The notes: generated from the sequence alone by a model not told the origin. A stretch of DNA of 28,508 nt from JADHTT01 sp964633845 (GCA_964633845.1 CAZWLA010000016.1:1-28508), one strand, 5' to 3'; counted from the stretch's first letter, positions 14,691 through 23,697 are shown. Translations and numbers: made by a program.

Positions 14691-16277
14691 TTATATTTGT
14701 ACAAAGCAAACAGATGTTGCTGCTTCTAAATTTTCTAATTTACTTAATGTTTGTGTATCAACTTCATCATCTACTAAAATTACGGCTAATGCACCTGTAT
14801 CATGACGTCCTAGTCTAAAGTCAGAAATATTAATATCATTATCACCTAATGTTTTACCAACTTCACCAATTACTCCAGGAACATCTGAATTTGTAACTAA
14901 GATCATTTTTCCTGATGGTTCAATATCCATCATAAAGTCGTTAATTGAGATAATTCTTTGTACATCTTCATTAAAGATAGTACCATTTACGCTATTTACA
15001 GCATTGTTTGTAGTTATTTTTACACTAACTTTATTTTTATATCCACTATTATTCGCTACTTTATTAGCATCTAGCTTAATATCTTTTTCACTTGCAATAA
15101 ATGTAGCATTTACATAGTTAATCTTTTCACCACTTAGTGCAGTTGTAAGTGCTCCAACAGTTGCAAATGTATTTAGTGAGTCTAGATAATCTCCAATTTC
15201 GCCTTCTGCTTCAATCTTAATAGATTTAATTGCTGATTTATCCATTTGTGAGATTAAAAAAGCCATCTTTTGAGTTAATTCTAAATAAGGCTTTACAAAT
15301 GATGGAATTTTTGATTCATCAATTGGTAAATTTAGCGCATGAGGGTATCCAATACCACGAGCAGCCTCAATAGCATTTTGGGCAGCTTGTGTAGCAATTT
15401 TATATTGTGATTCAACTGTATTTGCACCAAGGTGAGCTGTCACAATAATATTTGGTAAGTCTAATAATGGATGATCTGTTGCTGGTTCTTTTTTAAATAC
15501 ATCAATACCAGCCATTGCAATTTTACCTGATTTTAGGTTATTATATAAGGCATCTTCATTATATAATCCACCTCTAGCACAGTTAATTAAAATCACACCA
15601 TCTTTCATCTTGGCAATCTCTTTTTCATCAATCATATCAAGTGTTTCTTCATTTTTTGGTGTATGGATAGTGATAATATCACAATCTAAAATATCATCAA
15701 AGTTTGTAGTATATTTTATATCCAAATCTGTGGCTTTACTTGAATCAATATAGGGGTCATATGTAACAACATCCATCTCAAAGCCTTTTGCTCTAAGTGC
15801 AACTCTATGACCAATGTTACCAAATCCAATTACCCCTAACTTTTTACCGTATAGCTCTTGACCATACCAATCTTCCCTTTTCCAGATTCTTTGATCTTTT
15901 AATTGAGCATGAGCAAATGGCATTTTTCTCATACAAGAAAGCATATGTGTCATAGTTAATTCAGTTGCTGCTAATGTATTTGCAGTTGGTACATTCATAG
16001 CAATTACACCTTGTTTACTACATCCATCCATATCTACATTATCATATCCAACACCAGCTCTTACAACTGCTTTTAGATTTTGTGCTGCATCTAAAAACTT
16101 TTGATCTACATCTGTAGAACTTCTAGTGATACAAACATCTGCATCTTTAATTACATCTAATAAGGCTGTCTTGTCAATATCTGCAGCATATACATAGTTA
16201 ATATCACTTGTTGTTTTTAAAATCTCTAAACCACTTTCGTGGATATGATCACATACAACTATTGTGTGTTTATTCAT
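14691..16277 (-). CDS. serA: D-3-phosphoglycerate dehydrogenase (long form with ASB and ACT domains)
   Basis: Catalyses the first step of serine synthesis, NAD-dependent oxidation of 3-phosphoglycerate. 528 residues, the long type-1 form. The NAD motif VIGFGNIG is at residues 149-156. The catalytic residues R235 (NCARGG), E264 (FKKEP) and H282 (TAHLGA) are all present. After the catalytic core (to ~315) come the allosteric substrate-binding domain (~320-445) and a C-terminal ACT domain (~455-528) with MILVTNSDVPGVIGEVGKTL, the usual serine-feedback module. An AAGGAA ribosome site precedes ATG 16277. The upstream region holds a perfect 15-bp inverted repeat. It is the first gene of serA-efp(-tkt). 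A neighbour of rpsA, as in Campylobacter. Confidence 0.95.
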   Translation of the reverse strand: MNKHTIVVCDHIHESGLEILKTTSDINYVYAADIDKTALLDVIKDADVCITRSSTDVDQKFLDAAQNLKAVVRAGVGYDNVDMDGCSKQGVIAMNVPTANTLAATELTMTHMLSCMRKMPFAHAQLKDQRIWKREDWYGQELYGKKLGVIGFGNIGHRVALRAKGFEMDVVTYDPYIDSSKATDLDIKYTTNFDDILDCDIITIHTPKNEETLDMIDEKEIAKMKDGVILINCARGGLYNEDALYNNLKSGKIAMAGIDVFKKEPATDHPLLDLPNIIVTAHLGANTVESQYKIATQAAQNAIEAARGIGYPHALNLPIDESKIPSFVKPYLELTQKMAFLISQMDKSAIKSIKIEAEGEIGDYLDSLNTFATVGALTTALSGEKINYVNATFIASEKDIKLDANKVANNSGYKNKVSVKITTNNAVNSVNGTIFNEDVQRIISINDFMMDIEPSGKMILVTNSDVPGVIGEVGKTLGDNDINISDFRLGRHDTGALAVILVDDEVDTQTLSKLENLEAATSVCFVQI

Positions 16278-16296
16278 GAAGTTTCCTTGTGAAATT

Positions 16297-16304
16297 ATTT
16301 TATA
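16297..16304 (-). promoter_or_regulatory. Putative -10 box of serA
   Basis: The minus strand reads TATAAAAT here (TATAAA or TAAAAT as core), predicting a start near 16290 with a very short leader containing the AAGGAA ribosome site. The perfect inverted repeat 16307-16350 begins three bases upstream and would cover the -15 to -60 region. Confidence 0.4.
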
Positions 16305-16306
16305 AG

Positions 16307-16350
16307 TTATGTTAAACTAAAAATAACTTATTATCTTTAGTTTAACATAA
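16307..16350. repeat. Perfect 15-bp inverted repeat upstream of serA
   Basis: Arms TTATGTTAAACTAAA (16307-16321) and the exact reverse complement (16336-16350) flank a 14-base A/T-rich centre. It lies between the rpsA terminator and the serA -10 box. Long arms with a centre near one and a half helical turns fit a dimeric-regulator operator; alternatively it is a second, backup transcript-end hairpin for rpsA. No known consensus is recognised. Confidence 0.8.
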
Positions 16351-16374
16351 ACAGTGGCTTTAGTTAGCCACCGT
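16351..16374 (-). terminator. Intrinsic terminator of rpsA
   Basis: The stem GTGGCT/AGCCAC (16354-16359, 16366-16371) is extended to nine pairs with one mismatch (16351-16374), with loop TTAGTT. Read on the minus strand, it is followed by GTTTATGTT. It starts 14 bases after the rpsA stop. Confidence 0.65.
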
Positions 16375-16387
16375 TAGTAGTTTAGGA

Positions 16388-18046
16388 CTATCTTCCTAAT
16401 TGACCTTTTAGTGCATCACCAAAAGTCATAGATGTATCATCATTTACAGTTTTTAGAAGTTCTCTTTCTTGTTGAGATTCTAATCTTTTGATTGATAACC
16501 TGATTTTATTTCTTTGTGTATCAATATTTACGATTACAGCTTCAATTTCATCACCAACATTAGCTTCATCTTTTTCAAATGGTCCAAAGTCTTCAGTTCT
16601 TACTAGTGCATCAATATTGTCATTTAACTTTACAAACATACCAAAATCTTTAAAGTCTTTGATAGTTCCTTTTACAATTGATCCAACTGGATTTTCATTT
16701 TGGAATGCTTTTACTGGAGAATCAGACAAGCTCTTTGTACTTAAAGAGATATTTTCTTTATCTTGGTCAATTCTAATGATCTTAACTTCAACTTCATCAC
16801 CTTTTTTATAAAGATCTTTACAGTTAACACCTTTATCCCAGCTTGCTTCTTCATTGTGAAGTAATCCATCAACTTCACCTAAGTTGATAAATGCACCAAA
16901 GTCAGTAACTGTTACAACTTTACCAGTCATAGTATCACCAGCTTTATGAGTTGCTGTAAAGTTAGCAAATGGTTTTGGTAATAGAGATTTTAAAGATACT
17001 CTTAATCTTCTTTTATCAGCATCTAATTCAATTACTTGTACATTGATCTCATCACCGATATTTAAAACGTCTTTAGGGTTTTTAAGGTTTTTGTTCCAAG
17101 AGATTTCTGAAATATGAAGAAGACCTTCTACATCATTTCCTAAATCAACAAATGCACCATAAGATTCAAAGTTAGAAACAGTTACACCAATTGTATCACC
17201 AGCTTCTAATTGATCTCTCATCTCCTCCCATGGATTTGGAAGACAGGCTTTAATTGATAAAGAGATATGACCTTTAGTGTCATCATACTTTAAAACTTTA
17301 ACTTCAACATTATCACCTTCTTTGTAGTATGAAGATGGGTTTACAGGACCTTTGTAAGAGATCTCATTATAGTTACATAGTCCATCAATTCCACCTAGGT
17401 CAATAAACATACCATAGCTAGTAATCTTTTTAATAGTACCAACTACTGGATTATCATCAGCCATTAATTTTTTGATTGTTTCCTCTTTGATAGCTTTTTT
17501 AGCTTCAATAAGAACTTTTCTAGAAATTACAATTGAGTTTTGATCAGGATTTACTTTAAGTACTTTTGCTTCAACTTTTTTACCAAGTGCATTATCTGCT
17601 TTTAAGTATCCGTGTCCCATTGGCATAAAGTATTCTAAACCATTATCATCTTTTACGGTGAATCCAGCTCTTCTTTTTACAAAAGTTACTACACCATTTA
17701 CAATTACATTTTCTGGCTCTTCACCATGCTCTTTAAAGAATGCATCAACAAGCTCTTTTTGTAAAACTTTTTGATGAGAGATAGAAGGTCTTTCACCTCT
17801 AAAACCACTCATCATTACTGGTAATGTGTCACCAACATTGTATTTTAATTCACCATTAGCTGTAGTGATTTCAGAAATATTAAGTTTACCTTCAATCTTT
17901 TGACCAACATCTACTAATACATCATCACCATTAATCTCAACGATTACACCATCTACTACTGTGTTGCTAGTTGTCTTTTTTTCACTCTCCTCAAACATTG
18001 CTGCGAAGTTTTCATCTTCACCAATCTCTATATCTTCAATTCTCAT
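16388..18046 (-). CDS. rpsA: 30S ribosomal protein S1
   Basis: S1 captures mRNA on the 30S subunit and unwinds it for initiation. 552 residues made of six S1 barrels, roughly 27-90, 108-173, 190-262, 280-348, 365-433 and 450-518. The last four carry the canonical pattern of the S1 fold: SYGMFIDLGGIDGL, SYGAFVDLGNDVEGLLHISE, DFGAFINLGEVDGLLHNEE and DFGMFVKLNDNIDALV. The first two are the diverged ribosome-binding type. The acidic N-terminus (MRIEDIEIGEDENFAAMFEE) is typical. AAGGGTAAC is the ribosome site. It follows ispH by 86 bases with its own putative promoter and ends in an intrinsic terminator, as expected for a highly expressed gene. Confidence 0.96.
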   Translation of the reverse strand: MRIEDIEIGEDENFAAMFEESEKKTTSNTVVDGVIVEINGDDVLVDVGQKIEGKLNISEITTANGELKYNVGDTLPVMMSGFRGERPSISHQKVLQKELVDAFFKEHGEEPENVIVNGVVTFVKRRAGFTVKDDNGLEYFMPMGHGYLKADNALGKKVEAKVLKVNPDQNSIVISRKVLIEAKKAIKEETIKKLMADDNPVVGTIKKITSYGMFIDLGGIDGLCNYNEISYKGPVNPSSYYKEGDNVEVKVLKYDDTKGHISLSIKACLPNPWEEMRDQLEAGDTIGVTVSNFESYGAFVDLGNDVEGLLHISEISWNKNLKNPKDVLNIGDEINVQVIELDADKRRLRVSLKSLLPKPFANFTATHKAGDTMTGKVVTVTDFGAFINLGEVDGLLHNEEASWDKGVNCKDLYKKGDEVEVKIIRIDQDKENISLSTKSLSDSPVKAFQNENPVGSIVKGTIKDFKDFGMFVKLNDNIDALVRTEDFGPFEKDEANVGDEIEAVIVNIDTQRNKIRLSIKRLESQQERELLKTVNDDTSMTFGDALKGQLGR

Positions 18047-18072
18047 TGTTACCCTTTTTCGTATACGTTTTA

Positions 18073-18080
18073 ATATTAGC
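18073..18080 (-). promoter_or_regulatory. Putative -10 box of rpsA
   Basis: The minus strand reads GCTAATAT, matching the gnTAnnAT form seen in epsilonproteobacteria. Transcription would start near 18066, giving a 20-base leader with AAAAAGGG. This would add S1-specific transcription to read-through from ispH. Confidence 0.45.
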
Positions 18081-18132
18081 GTACATTTTACAAAAAAGAT
18101 GCTTTTAATTTGATGAAGTGATTTAAATAAGT

Positions 18133-18966
18133 TTAAATTTGATTAATTTTGTCCATAACTTTCTGAATAATCCAATCAGGAGTAGATGCACCAGCTGTCA
18201 CACCGCAAATATGTTTATTTTCAAACCATGATAAATTGATGTCTTTTTCATCTTCTATTAGAAAACTATCTTTACATTGCTCTTGTGAAATATAAAAAAG
18301 TTGCTTGGTATTTGAAGAGTTTTTACCACCTATAATAAGCATAATATCCACTTTTTTAGATAGCTCTTTTGTAGCTGCTTGATTTTCAAATGTTGCATCA
18401 CAAATAGTATTAAAAACTCTAACTTCCTTATATTTTAATATAAGATTATTTACAATCTCTAAATATTCCTCTTTTTTTCTTGTAGTTTGTGCAACAGTTG
18501 CAACTTTGTCATATTTTAATACTATGGTATCTAATTCACTTACTTTAAGTATTGTATGTACATCACTTTGATCTTTCCCATAACTTCTTACACCTTTTAC
18601 CTCTGGATGGTTTTCATCTCCAAATATTACTATTGAATATTTTTCTTCAGACATATTTTTAACTATTTGTTGAGGAGTGGTTACAAATGGACAAGTTGCA
18701 TTAATGATTTTTGCATCTTGTTGCTTTAGCATTTTTAGATCATCTTTTGGGATACCATGAGTTCTTATTATTACAGTATCATCCTGTTTTACCTCATCTA
18801 GCGAATGATAAAGTCCTACATCAAAATCATTTTTTAATCTATTGATCTCATTTTGATTATGTATCAAAGGACCCATTGTGGAAGAGTTTTTATGATTTTG
18901 AGCTATATTTATAGCTCTTTTAACTCCAAAGCAAAAACCATAATGACTCGCAAGTTCTACTTTCAA
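18133..18966 (-). CDS. ispH: 4-hydroxy-3-methylbut-2-enyl diphosphate reductase (IspH/LytB)
   Basis: The last enzyme of the MEP isoprenoid pathway, reducing HMBPP to IPP and DMAPP with a [4Fe-4S] cluster. 277 residues. Cluster cysteines are C12 (GFCFGV), C92 (NATCPFV) and C189 (NTICDAT); substrate-site residues H36 (LIHN), H70 (RTHG), H120 and E122 (ENHPEVKG) are present. Translation starts at an unusual TTG (18964-18966), set by AGGAA a few bases ahead; it fits the family N-terminus exactly. 16 bases downstream of aroA. The ispH-rpsA order is common across bacteria. Confidence 0.95.
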   Translation of the reverse strand: MKVELASHYGFCFGVKRAINIAQNHKNSSTMGPLIHNQNEINRLKNDFDVGLYHSLDEVKQDDTVIIRTHGIPKDDLKMLKQQDAKIINATCPFVTTPQQIVKNMSEEKYSIVIFGDENHPEVKGVRSYGKDQSDVHTILKVSELDTIVLKYDKVATVAQTTRKKEEYLEIVNNLILKYKEVRVFNTICDATFENQAATKELSKKVDIMLIIGGKNSSNTKQLFYISQEQCKDSFLIEDEKDINLSWFENKHICGVTAGASTPDWIIQKVMDKINQI

Positions 18967-18982
18967 TTGTATTCCTATTTTT

Positions 18983-20260
18983 TTATCTAAGTGATTCTAG
19001 AATTTGAGTAAAATTTGGAAAAGAAGTTTCAATACATTGAGTATCCTCTATATCCATTCCACATACTAGACCAGCAATTGCAAAGCTCATTGCAATTCTG
19101 TGGTCACCATGAGAGTTGATAGTAGCTTTGTTTAAAGTTGATCCACCATTGATCTCATAACCATCTTCAAACTCTGTAAACTCTACACCACAAAGCTTTA
19201 ATGAATTTACAACAGCAGAGATTCGATCTGATTCTTTAACTCTTAATTCTTCTGCATTTTTTACGATACTTTTTCCATTAGCAATAGACATGGCAATAGA
19301 AAGTGCTGGTAGTTCATCAATAAGCCATGCAATATTTTTACTTACTTCTACACCATTTAGTTCATTATATTCAACAATAATATCCCCTAATGGTTCATAA
19401 ATATTTTCAATCTCAATATAAGAGATTTTTGTACCCATTTTTTCTAAAACTTTATAGGCTTCTATTCTTGTTGGATTTAAAGTAACATTTTTTAAAGTAA
19501 CTTTTGAGTTTGGTGTAATTGCTGCGGCAACTGCAAAGAAAAATGCACTTGATGGATCAGTAGGAACTGTTATATTTAGGGGTTTAAGTGGTTTAGATAT
19601 TGGATTTATTTTAATCCAACCATCACTTTGTGTTGAAATATCAACACCCATTCCACTAAGCATTCTTTCTGTATGGTCTCTTGAAAGTAAATTTTCTTTA
19701 TAGTAGCTTGGTTCATCACCTCTTAAAGAAGCTAAAATTAACGCTGATTTTACTTGTGCAGAGTCAATTGGTGAATGATACTTAAAAGAGTTTAGCTTTG
19801 CACCTCTTATATGTAGAGGTGCTTTATTACCATCTTCTCTACCGTCAATTGAAGCCCCAATGTCTCGTAGTGGATTTACTACTCTTTTCATTGGTCTAGA
19901 TCTTAGGTATTTGTCACCAGTTAATACAAAGCTACCATCAATGCCAGCTAATAATCCAGCATATAGTCTCATACCCGTTCCTGCATTTCCACAGTCTAAA
20001 ACATCATCTGGCTCACTTAATTTTTCAGGTGGTGTTATAACTATTGTATCACCATTATCATCAATTTGTGCACCTAGTTTAGCTGCAATATTTAGTGAAT
20101 CCATCGTATCCTCACCTCTTAAGAAGTTTTGAATAGTAGATGGTTGATCACTTAAGAGCGAAAACATGGCACACCTATGTGATATTGATTTATCACTTGC
20201 TATATTGTCAATTACTATATTAAATGGTTTGTTTAGTGCTTCAATAGTTAACTTTTGCAT
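18983..20260 (-). CDS. aroA: 3-phosphoshikimate 1-carboxyvinyltransferase (EPSP synthase)
   Basis: Joins phosphoenolpyruvate to shikimate-3-phosphate in the chorismate pathway. 425 residues of the inside-out alpha/beta barrel. Active-site signatures: SDKSISHR (22-29, with the catalytic lysine K23), GNAGTGMRL (91-99), the GDKYLRSRPM loop, WLIDELPALSIA with the catalytic Asp/Glu, and RVKESDRI. DKSISHR and GTGMRL resemble the class II type more than the E. coli type. ATG 20260 lies one base past the pheT stop, with its AGAGAGG ribosome site inside the end of pheT, so it is translationally coupled to pheST. Its product pathway yields phenylalanine, the substrate of PheST. Confidence 0.95.
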   Translation of the reverse strand: MQKLTIEALNKPFNIVIDNIASDKSISHRCAMFSLLSDQPSTIQNFLRGEDTMDSLNIAAKLGAQIDDNGDTIVITPPEKLSEPDDVLDCGNAGTGMRLYAGLLAGIDGSFVLTGDKYLRSRPMKRVVNPLRDIGASIDGREDGNKAPLHIRGAKLNSFKYHSPIDSAQVKSALILASLRGDEPSYYKENLLSRDHTERMLSGMGVDISTQSDGWIKINPISKPLKPLNITVPTDPSSAFFFAVAAAITPNSKVTLKNVTLNPTRIEAYKVLEKMGTKISYIEIENIYEPLGDIIVEYNELNGVEVSKNIAWLIDELPALSIAMSIANGKSIVKNAEELRVKESDRISAVVNSLKLCGVEFTEFEDGYEINGGSTLNKATINSHGDHRIAMSFAIAGLVCGMDIEDTQCIETSFPNFTQILESLR

Positions 20261-20261
20261 T

Positions 20262-22607
20262 TTAAACCTCTCTAAGACCTATATTTAATTTATCTTTTAG
20301 TTGAGCTAAAACTCTATCAGTGATAGAATTTATCTCTACCTCTTCCATAGTTTTTTCATCAGATTGCAGAACAAATTGTATTGTTAAGCTTTCATGATCT
20401 CCAAGCTTTTGGTCACTATATATATCTATTAAATTAAATTGTTTAATCTCTTTAATATTTAAAGTATTAATATATCTCTTGATCTGCTTGTACTTTAGAT
20501 CTTTTGGCGCAATAATACTTAAGTCTCTTTTCGATGCCTGATATTTTGATATATCACTAGCTAATATTAAATCATCACTAATAGCATTAAAGTCAATTTC
20601 TGCGATAAATGTATCATCTATATCAAAATCTTTTGCCACGCTAGGGTGTAGCTTAGAGATGTATCCTATTGTCTTTCCATTTTGTATGATATTTCCATTT
20701 TGATATGGATGTATAAAGGTATTATCTAAACTTTTCATAGGTTCTAATTCAAACTTACCAATTACATTTGATACATTATTTGCAAATGTAAATAGATCCA
20801 TAGCTTCTGGCTTTGCCTGATTTGAAACATCTTCATCCTCTTTAAAACCACTATGTACAAAGGCTATCTTTTTAGATTCACTTCTATTTTTATCAAATAC
20901 AACACCATTTTCAAATAGTGCCACTTTATTATAACCATACTTATAATTGTTACTAACGGCCTCGATCATATTTAAAAGTAAGGTTGTTCTAAATGTATTT
21001 AGTTCTTTTGTGATTGGGTTAGTGATATCTTTTTTGCTAGATACAATTGGAAAGTTATATTTCTCTAGAGATTCCTTTGAAGTAAATACATATGATATAG
21101 CTTCATAAAAACCATTTGAGATGGCTTGTTGTCTAATTTTATTTTTTTTAACTAATGAATTGGAAGTAGCATTAATCCTATTGTCTTCAGCGATTACTAG
21201 TGGCTTAGATTGAATATTATCAATACCTATAATTCTTACTATCTCTTCAGTAATATCAGCAATATTTATAATATCATGCCTAAATAGTGGAACAGTAATA
21301 CTTAGTAGTTCATTGTGTGATACTTTTACTTTGAATCCAAGCGATTCAAGAATTTGTACAATTTTAGTCGTTTCTATCTCTTGACCAATAATAGAGTGAA
21401 TTTTGTGTAATGGAGTATTGATTATTGTAGCTTGTTTATCAGGTGTAATATGCTTAGTACTTTTATGAATTTTTACACCACATTTTGAAAGAATAGATTG
21501 GAAGTACTCTGTCCCAAAATCTAAATCATACTCACTACCTCTTGAGCTTCTGTAATATATCTCATCTGTTTTTATTTTTGTATCAAATACTTTTGTAGCT
21601 AATTGGATTGGATCAGTATATAGTGCAACAATTAAAACCTTATGAATATTACTATTTTCATTTTCTTTTAGTACAACATCATTTGAGTTAATTGCTAATG
21701 TAGTGATCTCTTCATTACTATAAAGACAATCAAATCCTTGATTGTTTTTCTTAACATTTAGTTTGCAAAGACTGTAGTCATCTTTTTCTAACTTATGTGC
21801 AATCATATCAAATAATACACCAGTAGAGTGTGTAGCATAAGCTGCGATAGTTAACGCGCTATTGTTACTGTTGTAGCAAGATGCAATAGCAGTTCTAAGT
21901 GAATAAAGAACTGGTAATTTATATTGAGTAAAATCAGCTGAACTTAATGCTAATCTTGTATCAATCTCACCTTCTGTAGATATATTTAAAATTTGTCCTA
22001 GAGTAATATCTGTATAGTCTATTTTAGGTATAAAATTCTTCATCTTTATATTGAAATATGCACTAAGATCTCTAGCAACACCATGTATACTTAGGCAATC
22101 ACCTCTATTTGCAGTAAGTTCAATCTCAATAATTTCATCATCTAAAGCTTTAAAAGTATTTAAATTAGTACCAAGTACTAATTCTCCAATTGACTCATCT
22201 AATACCAAAATCCCATCATTTGTAGCTGGTAATCCTATCTCACTACTACTACAAATCATACCAAGAGATTCAACACCTCTTAGTTTGGCTTTTTTAATCT
22301 TGAAATCATCACTTAATGTTGTACCTACAGTTGCTACAGCAACAGTTTGACCTGCTGCTATATTTTTAGCACCACATACTATTTGAACTTTTTCATCACC
22401 TAAGTTAACTTGACATACATTTAATTTATCAGCATCTGGATGTTTTTCACATGCTTCAACATATCCAACTTTTACACCATTTGCAATCTCAATCTTTTCT
22501 GTACTATCAACTTCAAGTCCTATAGAATTAAGGGCAATACAAATTTCATCTGTAGATATTTTTGAAATATCTATAAATTCATTTAACCAATTTCTTGTAA
22601 TAATCAT
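20262..22607 (-). CDS. pheT: Phenylalanyl-tRNA synthetase beta chain
   Basis: The beta subunit of the (alpha-beta)2 enzyme that charges tRNA(Phe). 781 residues. Domains in order: N-terminal segment beginning MIITRNWLNEFIDI; EMAP-like tRNA-binding barrel (~40-150, with CEKHPDADKLNVCQV); B3/B4 region (~190-370); B5 DNA-binding-like domain (~390-470); synthetase-like core (~480-680); C-terminal ferredoxin-like anticodon-binding domain (~690-781, starting YQASKRDLSII). The B3/B4 region, which edits Tyr-tRNA(Phe), does not show the usual NxxVDVTNYV, HAFD or AGVMGG motifs and seems degenerate. The ATG overlaps the TGA stop of pheS in ATGA, ensuring balanced synthesis of both subunits. Confidence 0.95.
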   Translation of the reverse strand: MIITRNWLNEFIDISKISTDEICIALNSIGLEVDSTEKIEIANGVKVGYVEACEKHPDADKLNVCQVNLGDEKVQIVCGAKNIAAGQTVAVATVGTTLSDDFKIKKAKLRGVESLGMICSSSEIGLPATNDGILVLDESIGELVLGTNLNTFKALDDEIIEIELTANRGDCLSIHGVARDLSAYFNIKMKNFIPKIDYTDITLGQILNISTEGEIDTRLALSSADFTQYKLPVLYSLRTAIASCYNSNNSALTIAAYATHSTGVLFDMIAHKLEKDDYSLCKLNVKKNNQGFDCLYSNEEITTLAINSNDVVLKENENSNIHKVLIVALYTDPIQLATKVFDTKIKTDEIYYRSSRGSEYDLDFGTEYFQSILSKCGVKIHKSTKHITPDKQATIINTPLHKIHSIIGQEIETTKIVQILESLGFKVKVSHNELLSITVPLFRHDIINIADITEEIVRIIGIDNIQSKPLVIAEDNRINATSNSLVKKNKIRQQAISNGFYEAISYVFTSKESLEKYNFPIVSSKKDITNPITKELNTFRTTLLLNMIEAVSNNYKYGYNKVALFENGVVFDKNRSESKKIAFVHSGFKEDEDVSNQAKPEAMDLFTFANNVSNVIGKFELEPMKSLDNTFIHPYQNGNIIQNGKTIGYISKLHPSVAKDFDIDDTFIAEIDFNAISDDLILASDISKYQASKRDLSIIAPKDLKYKQIKRYINTLNIKEIKQFNLIDIYSDQKLGDHESLTIQFVLQSDEKTMEEVEINSITDRVLAQLKDKLNIGLREV

Positions 22608-23611
22608 TTTGCTGATCCTTTAAATTGCTCTAGTAGTCTAATATCGCTTTCAAATAAAGATCTAAGATCTCCAATTTTGTGAATAAGCATTGCAAATCTT
22701 TCAATTCCTAATCCAAATGCATAGCCACTTACTTTATCATAACCTACTGCTTTAAATACATTTTCATCAACTATACCACAACCAAGAACTTCTAGCCATC
22801 CTGTATGAGAACAAACTCTACATCCAGCACCTTTACAGAAGATACATGAGATATCAACTTCTGCTGATGGTTCTGTAAATGGAAAAAATGATGGTCTAAA
22901 CCTAACATCAACATCACCAAACATATGTTGTAAAAATTCTTCCATTACATGTTTTAGATTTGCAAATGATATTTTGTCTTCTTTATCTACTACAAGACCT
23001 TCTATTTGACTAAACATAGGAGTATGAGTAAGATCAAAATCCCTTCTAAATACAGTTCCTGGAGCAATCATTCTAATCGGTGGCTTTGTATTCATCATTG
23101 TTCTAATTTGAACAGGAGATGTATGTGTTCTTAATACAAATCCATCATTGCAATAAAATGTATCTTGCATATCTCTTGCTGGGTGAAATTTTGGAAGATT
23201 TAATGCTTCAAAGTTATGAAAGTCATCTTCTACTAGCGGACCTTCTTCAACAGAAAAATTTAGGTTCTGGAAGTAAGTTGTAATCTTATCCATTGTGTCT
23301 GATACTGGATGAGTTGCACCTATATTTGATTTTGGACTAAATTTTGTTACATCTAGTTGCTCTTTTTTTAACTTTTCATCAAGTGCTAAAGTCATTAGTA
23401 TAGTCTTTTTACTATCAATAGCTTGAGTAATTTGTGCTTTTTGTTTATTTAGGTTTTGTGCAAATGCTTTTTTCTGATCATTTGCTACATCTTTCATCTT
23501 AGCAAATTCTTGTGTAAGTACACCCTTTTTACCAAGTATATCAATTCTTATTTGCTCTAAATTTTCTAGTGAATCAGATGATTCAATATTTTCTAGCCAT
23601 TCTTGTACCAA
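22604..23611 (-). CDS. pheS: Phenylalanyl-tRNA synthetase alpha chain
   Basis: The catalytic subunit of PheRS. 335 residues: an N-terminal coiled coil (~1-85) that contacts tRNA, then the class II catalytic core. Motifs seen: HPARDMQDTFY, LRTHTSPVQIRTM (motif 2 region), RVFRRD-equivalent GTVFRRDFDLTH, EPSAEVDISC, and motif 3 AFGLGIERFAML. A CxxC pair, C257/C260 in the loop SCIFCKGAGC, with further cysteines in GCRVCSHTGW, may bind zinc, as seen in some bacterial PheS. Translation starts at TTG (23609-23611), set by AGGAG six bases ahead; no ATG fits the family N-terminus. First gene of pheST-aroA-ispH-rpsA. Confidence 0.95.
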   Translation of the reverse strand: MVQEWLENIESSDSLENLEQIRIDILGKKGVLTQEFAKMKDVANDQKKAFAQNLNKQKAQITQAIDSKKTILMTLALDEKLKKEQLDVTKFSPKSNIGATHPVSDTMDKITTYFQNLNFSVEEGPLVEDDFHNFEALNLPKFHPARDMQDTFYCNDGFVLRTHTSPVQIRTMMNTKPPIRMIAPGTVFRRDFDLTHTPMFSQIEGLVVDKEDKISFANLKHVMEEFLQHMFGDVDVRFRPSFFPFTEPSAEVDISCIFCKGAGCRVCSHTGWLEVLGCGIVDENVFKAVGYDKVSGYAFGLGIERFAMLIHKIGDLRSLFESDIRLLEQFKGSAK

Positions 23612-23626
23612 GAAGCTCTCCTATTT

Positions 23627-23640
23627 AAGACAAAAGTCTT
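23627..23640 (-). promoter_or_regulatory. Small hairpin in the pheS leader
   Basis: AAGAC (23627-23631) and GTCTT (23636-23640) form a five-bp stem (six with the flanking T-A pair) with an AAAA loop, directly upstream of the pheS ribosome site AGGAG. There is no Phe-rich leader peptide or T-box-like structure here, so this is at most a weak structure near the ribosome site. Confidence 0.3.
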
Positions 23641-23661
23641 ATATTATTATAATTTATAGCG

Positions 23662-23667
23662 ATTATA
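23662..23667 (-). promoter_or_regulatory. Putative -10 box of the pheS operon
   Basis: The minus strand reads GGTATAATCGC, a good -10 with an upstream G. Start predicted near 23655, leader about 44 bases. A second AT-rich candidate (TTATAATA near 23650) is less like the consensus. Confidence 0.45.
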
Positions 23668-23691
23668 CCTAAAGGCTTATTATAGTTTGGT

Positions 23692-23697
23692 TATACT
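23692..23697 (+). promoter_or_regulatory. Putative -10 box of the HIT/agmatine deiminase pair
   Basis: TATACT, predicting a start near 23704 and a leader of about 22 bases containing AGAGGAA. It is back to back with the pheS promoter in a 114-base divergent region. Confidence 0.4.

Noticed and set aside
14681..14704. efp starting at ATG 14704, overlapping serA
   Set aside because: The AAGGAG site and family N-terminus point to ATG 14680.
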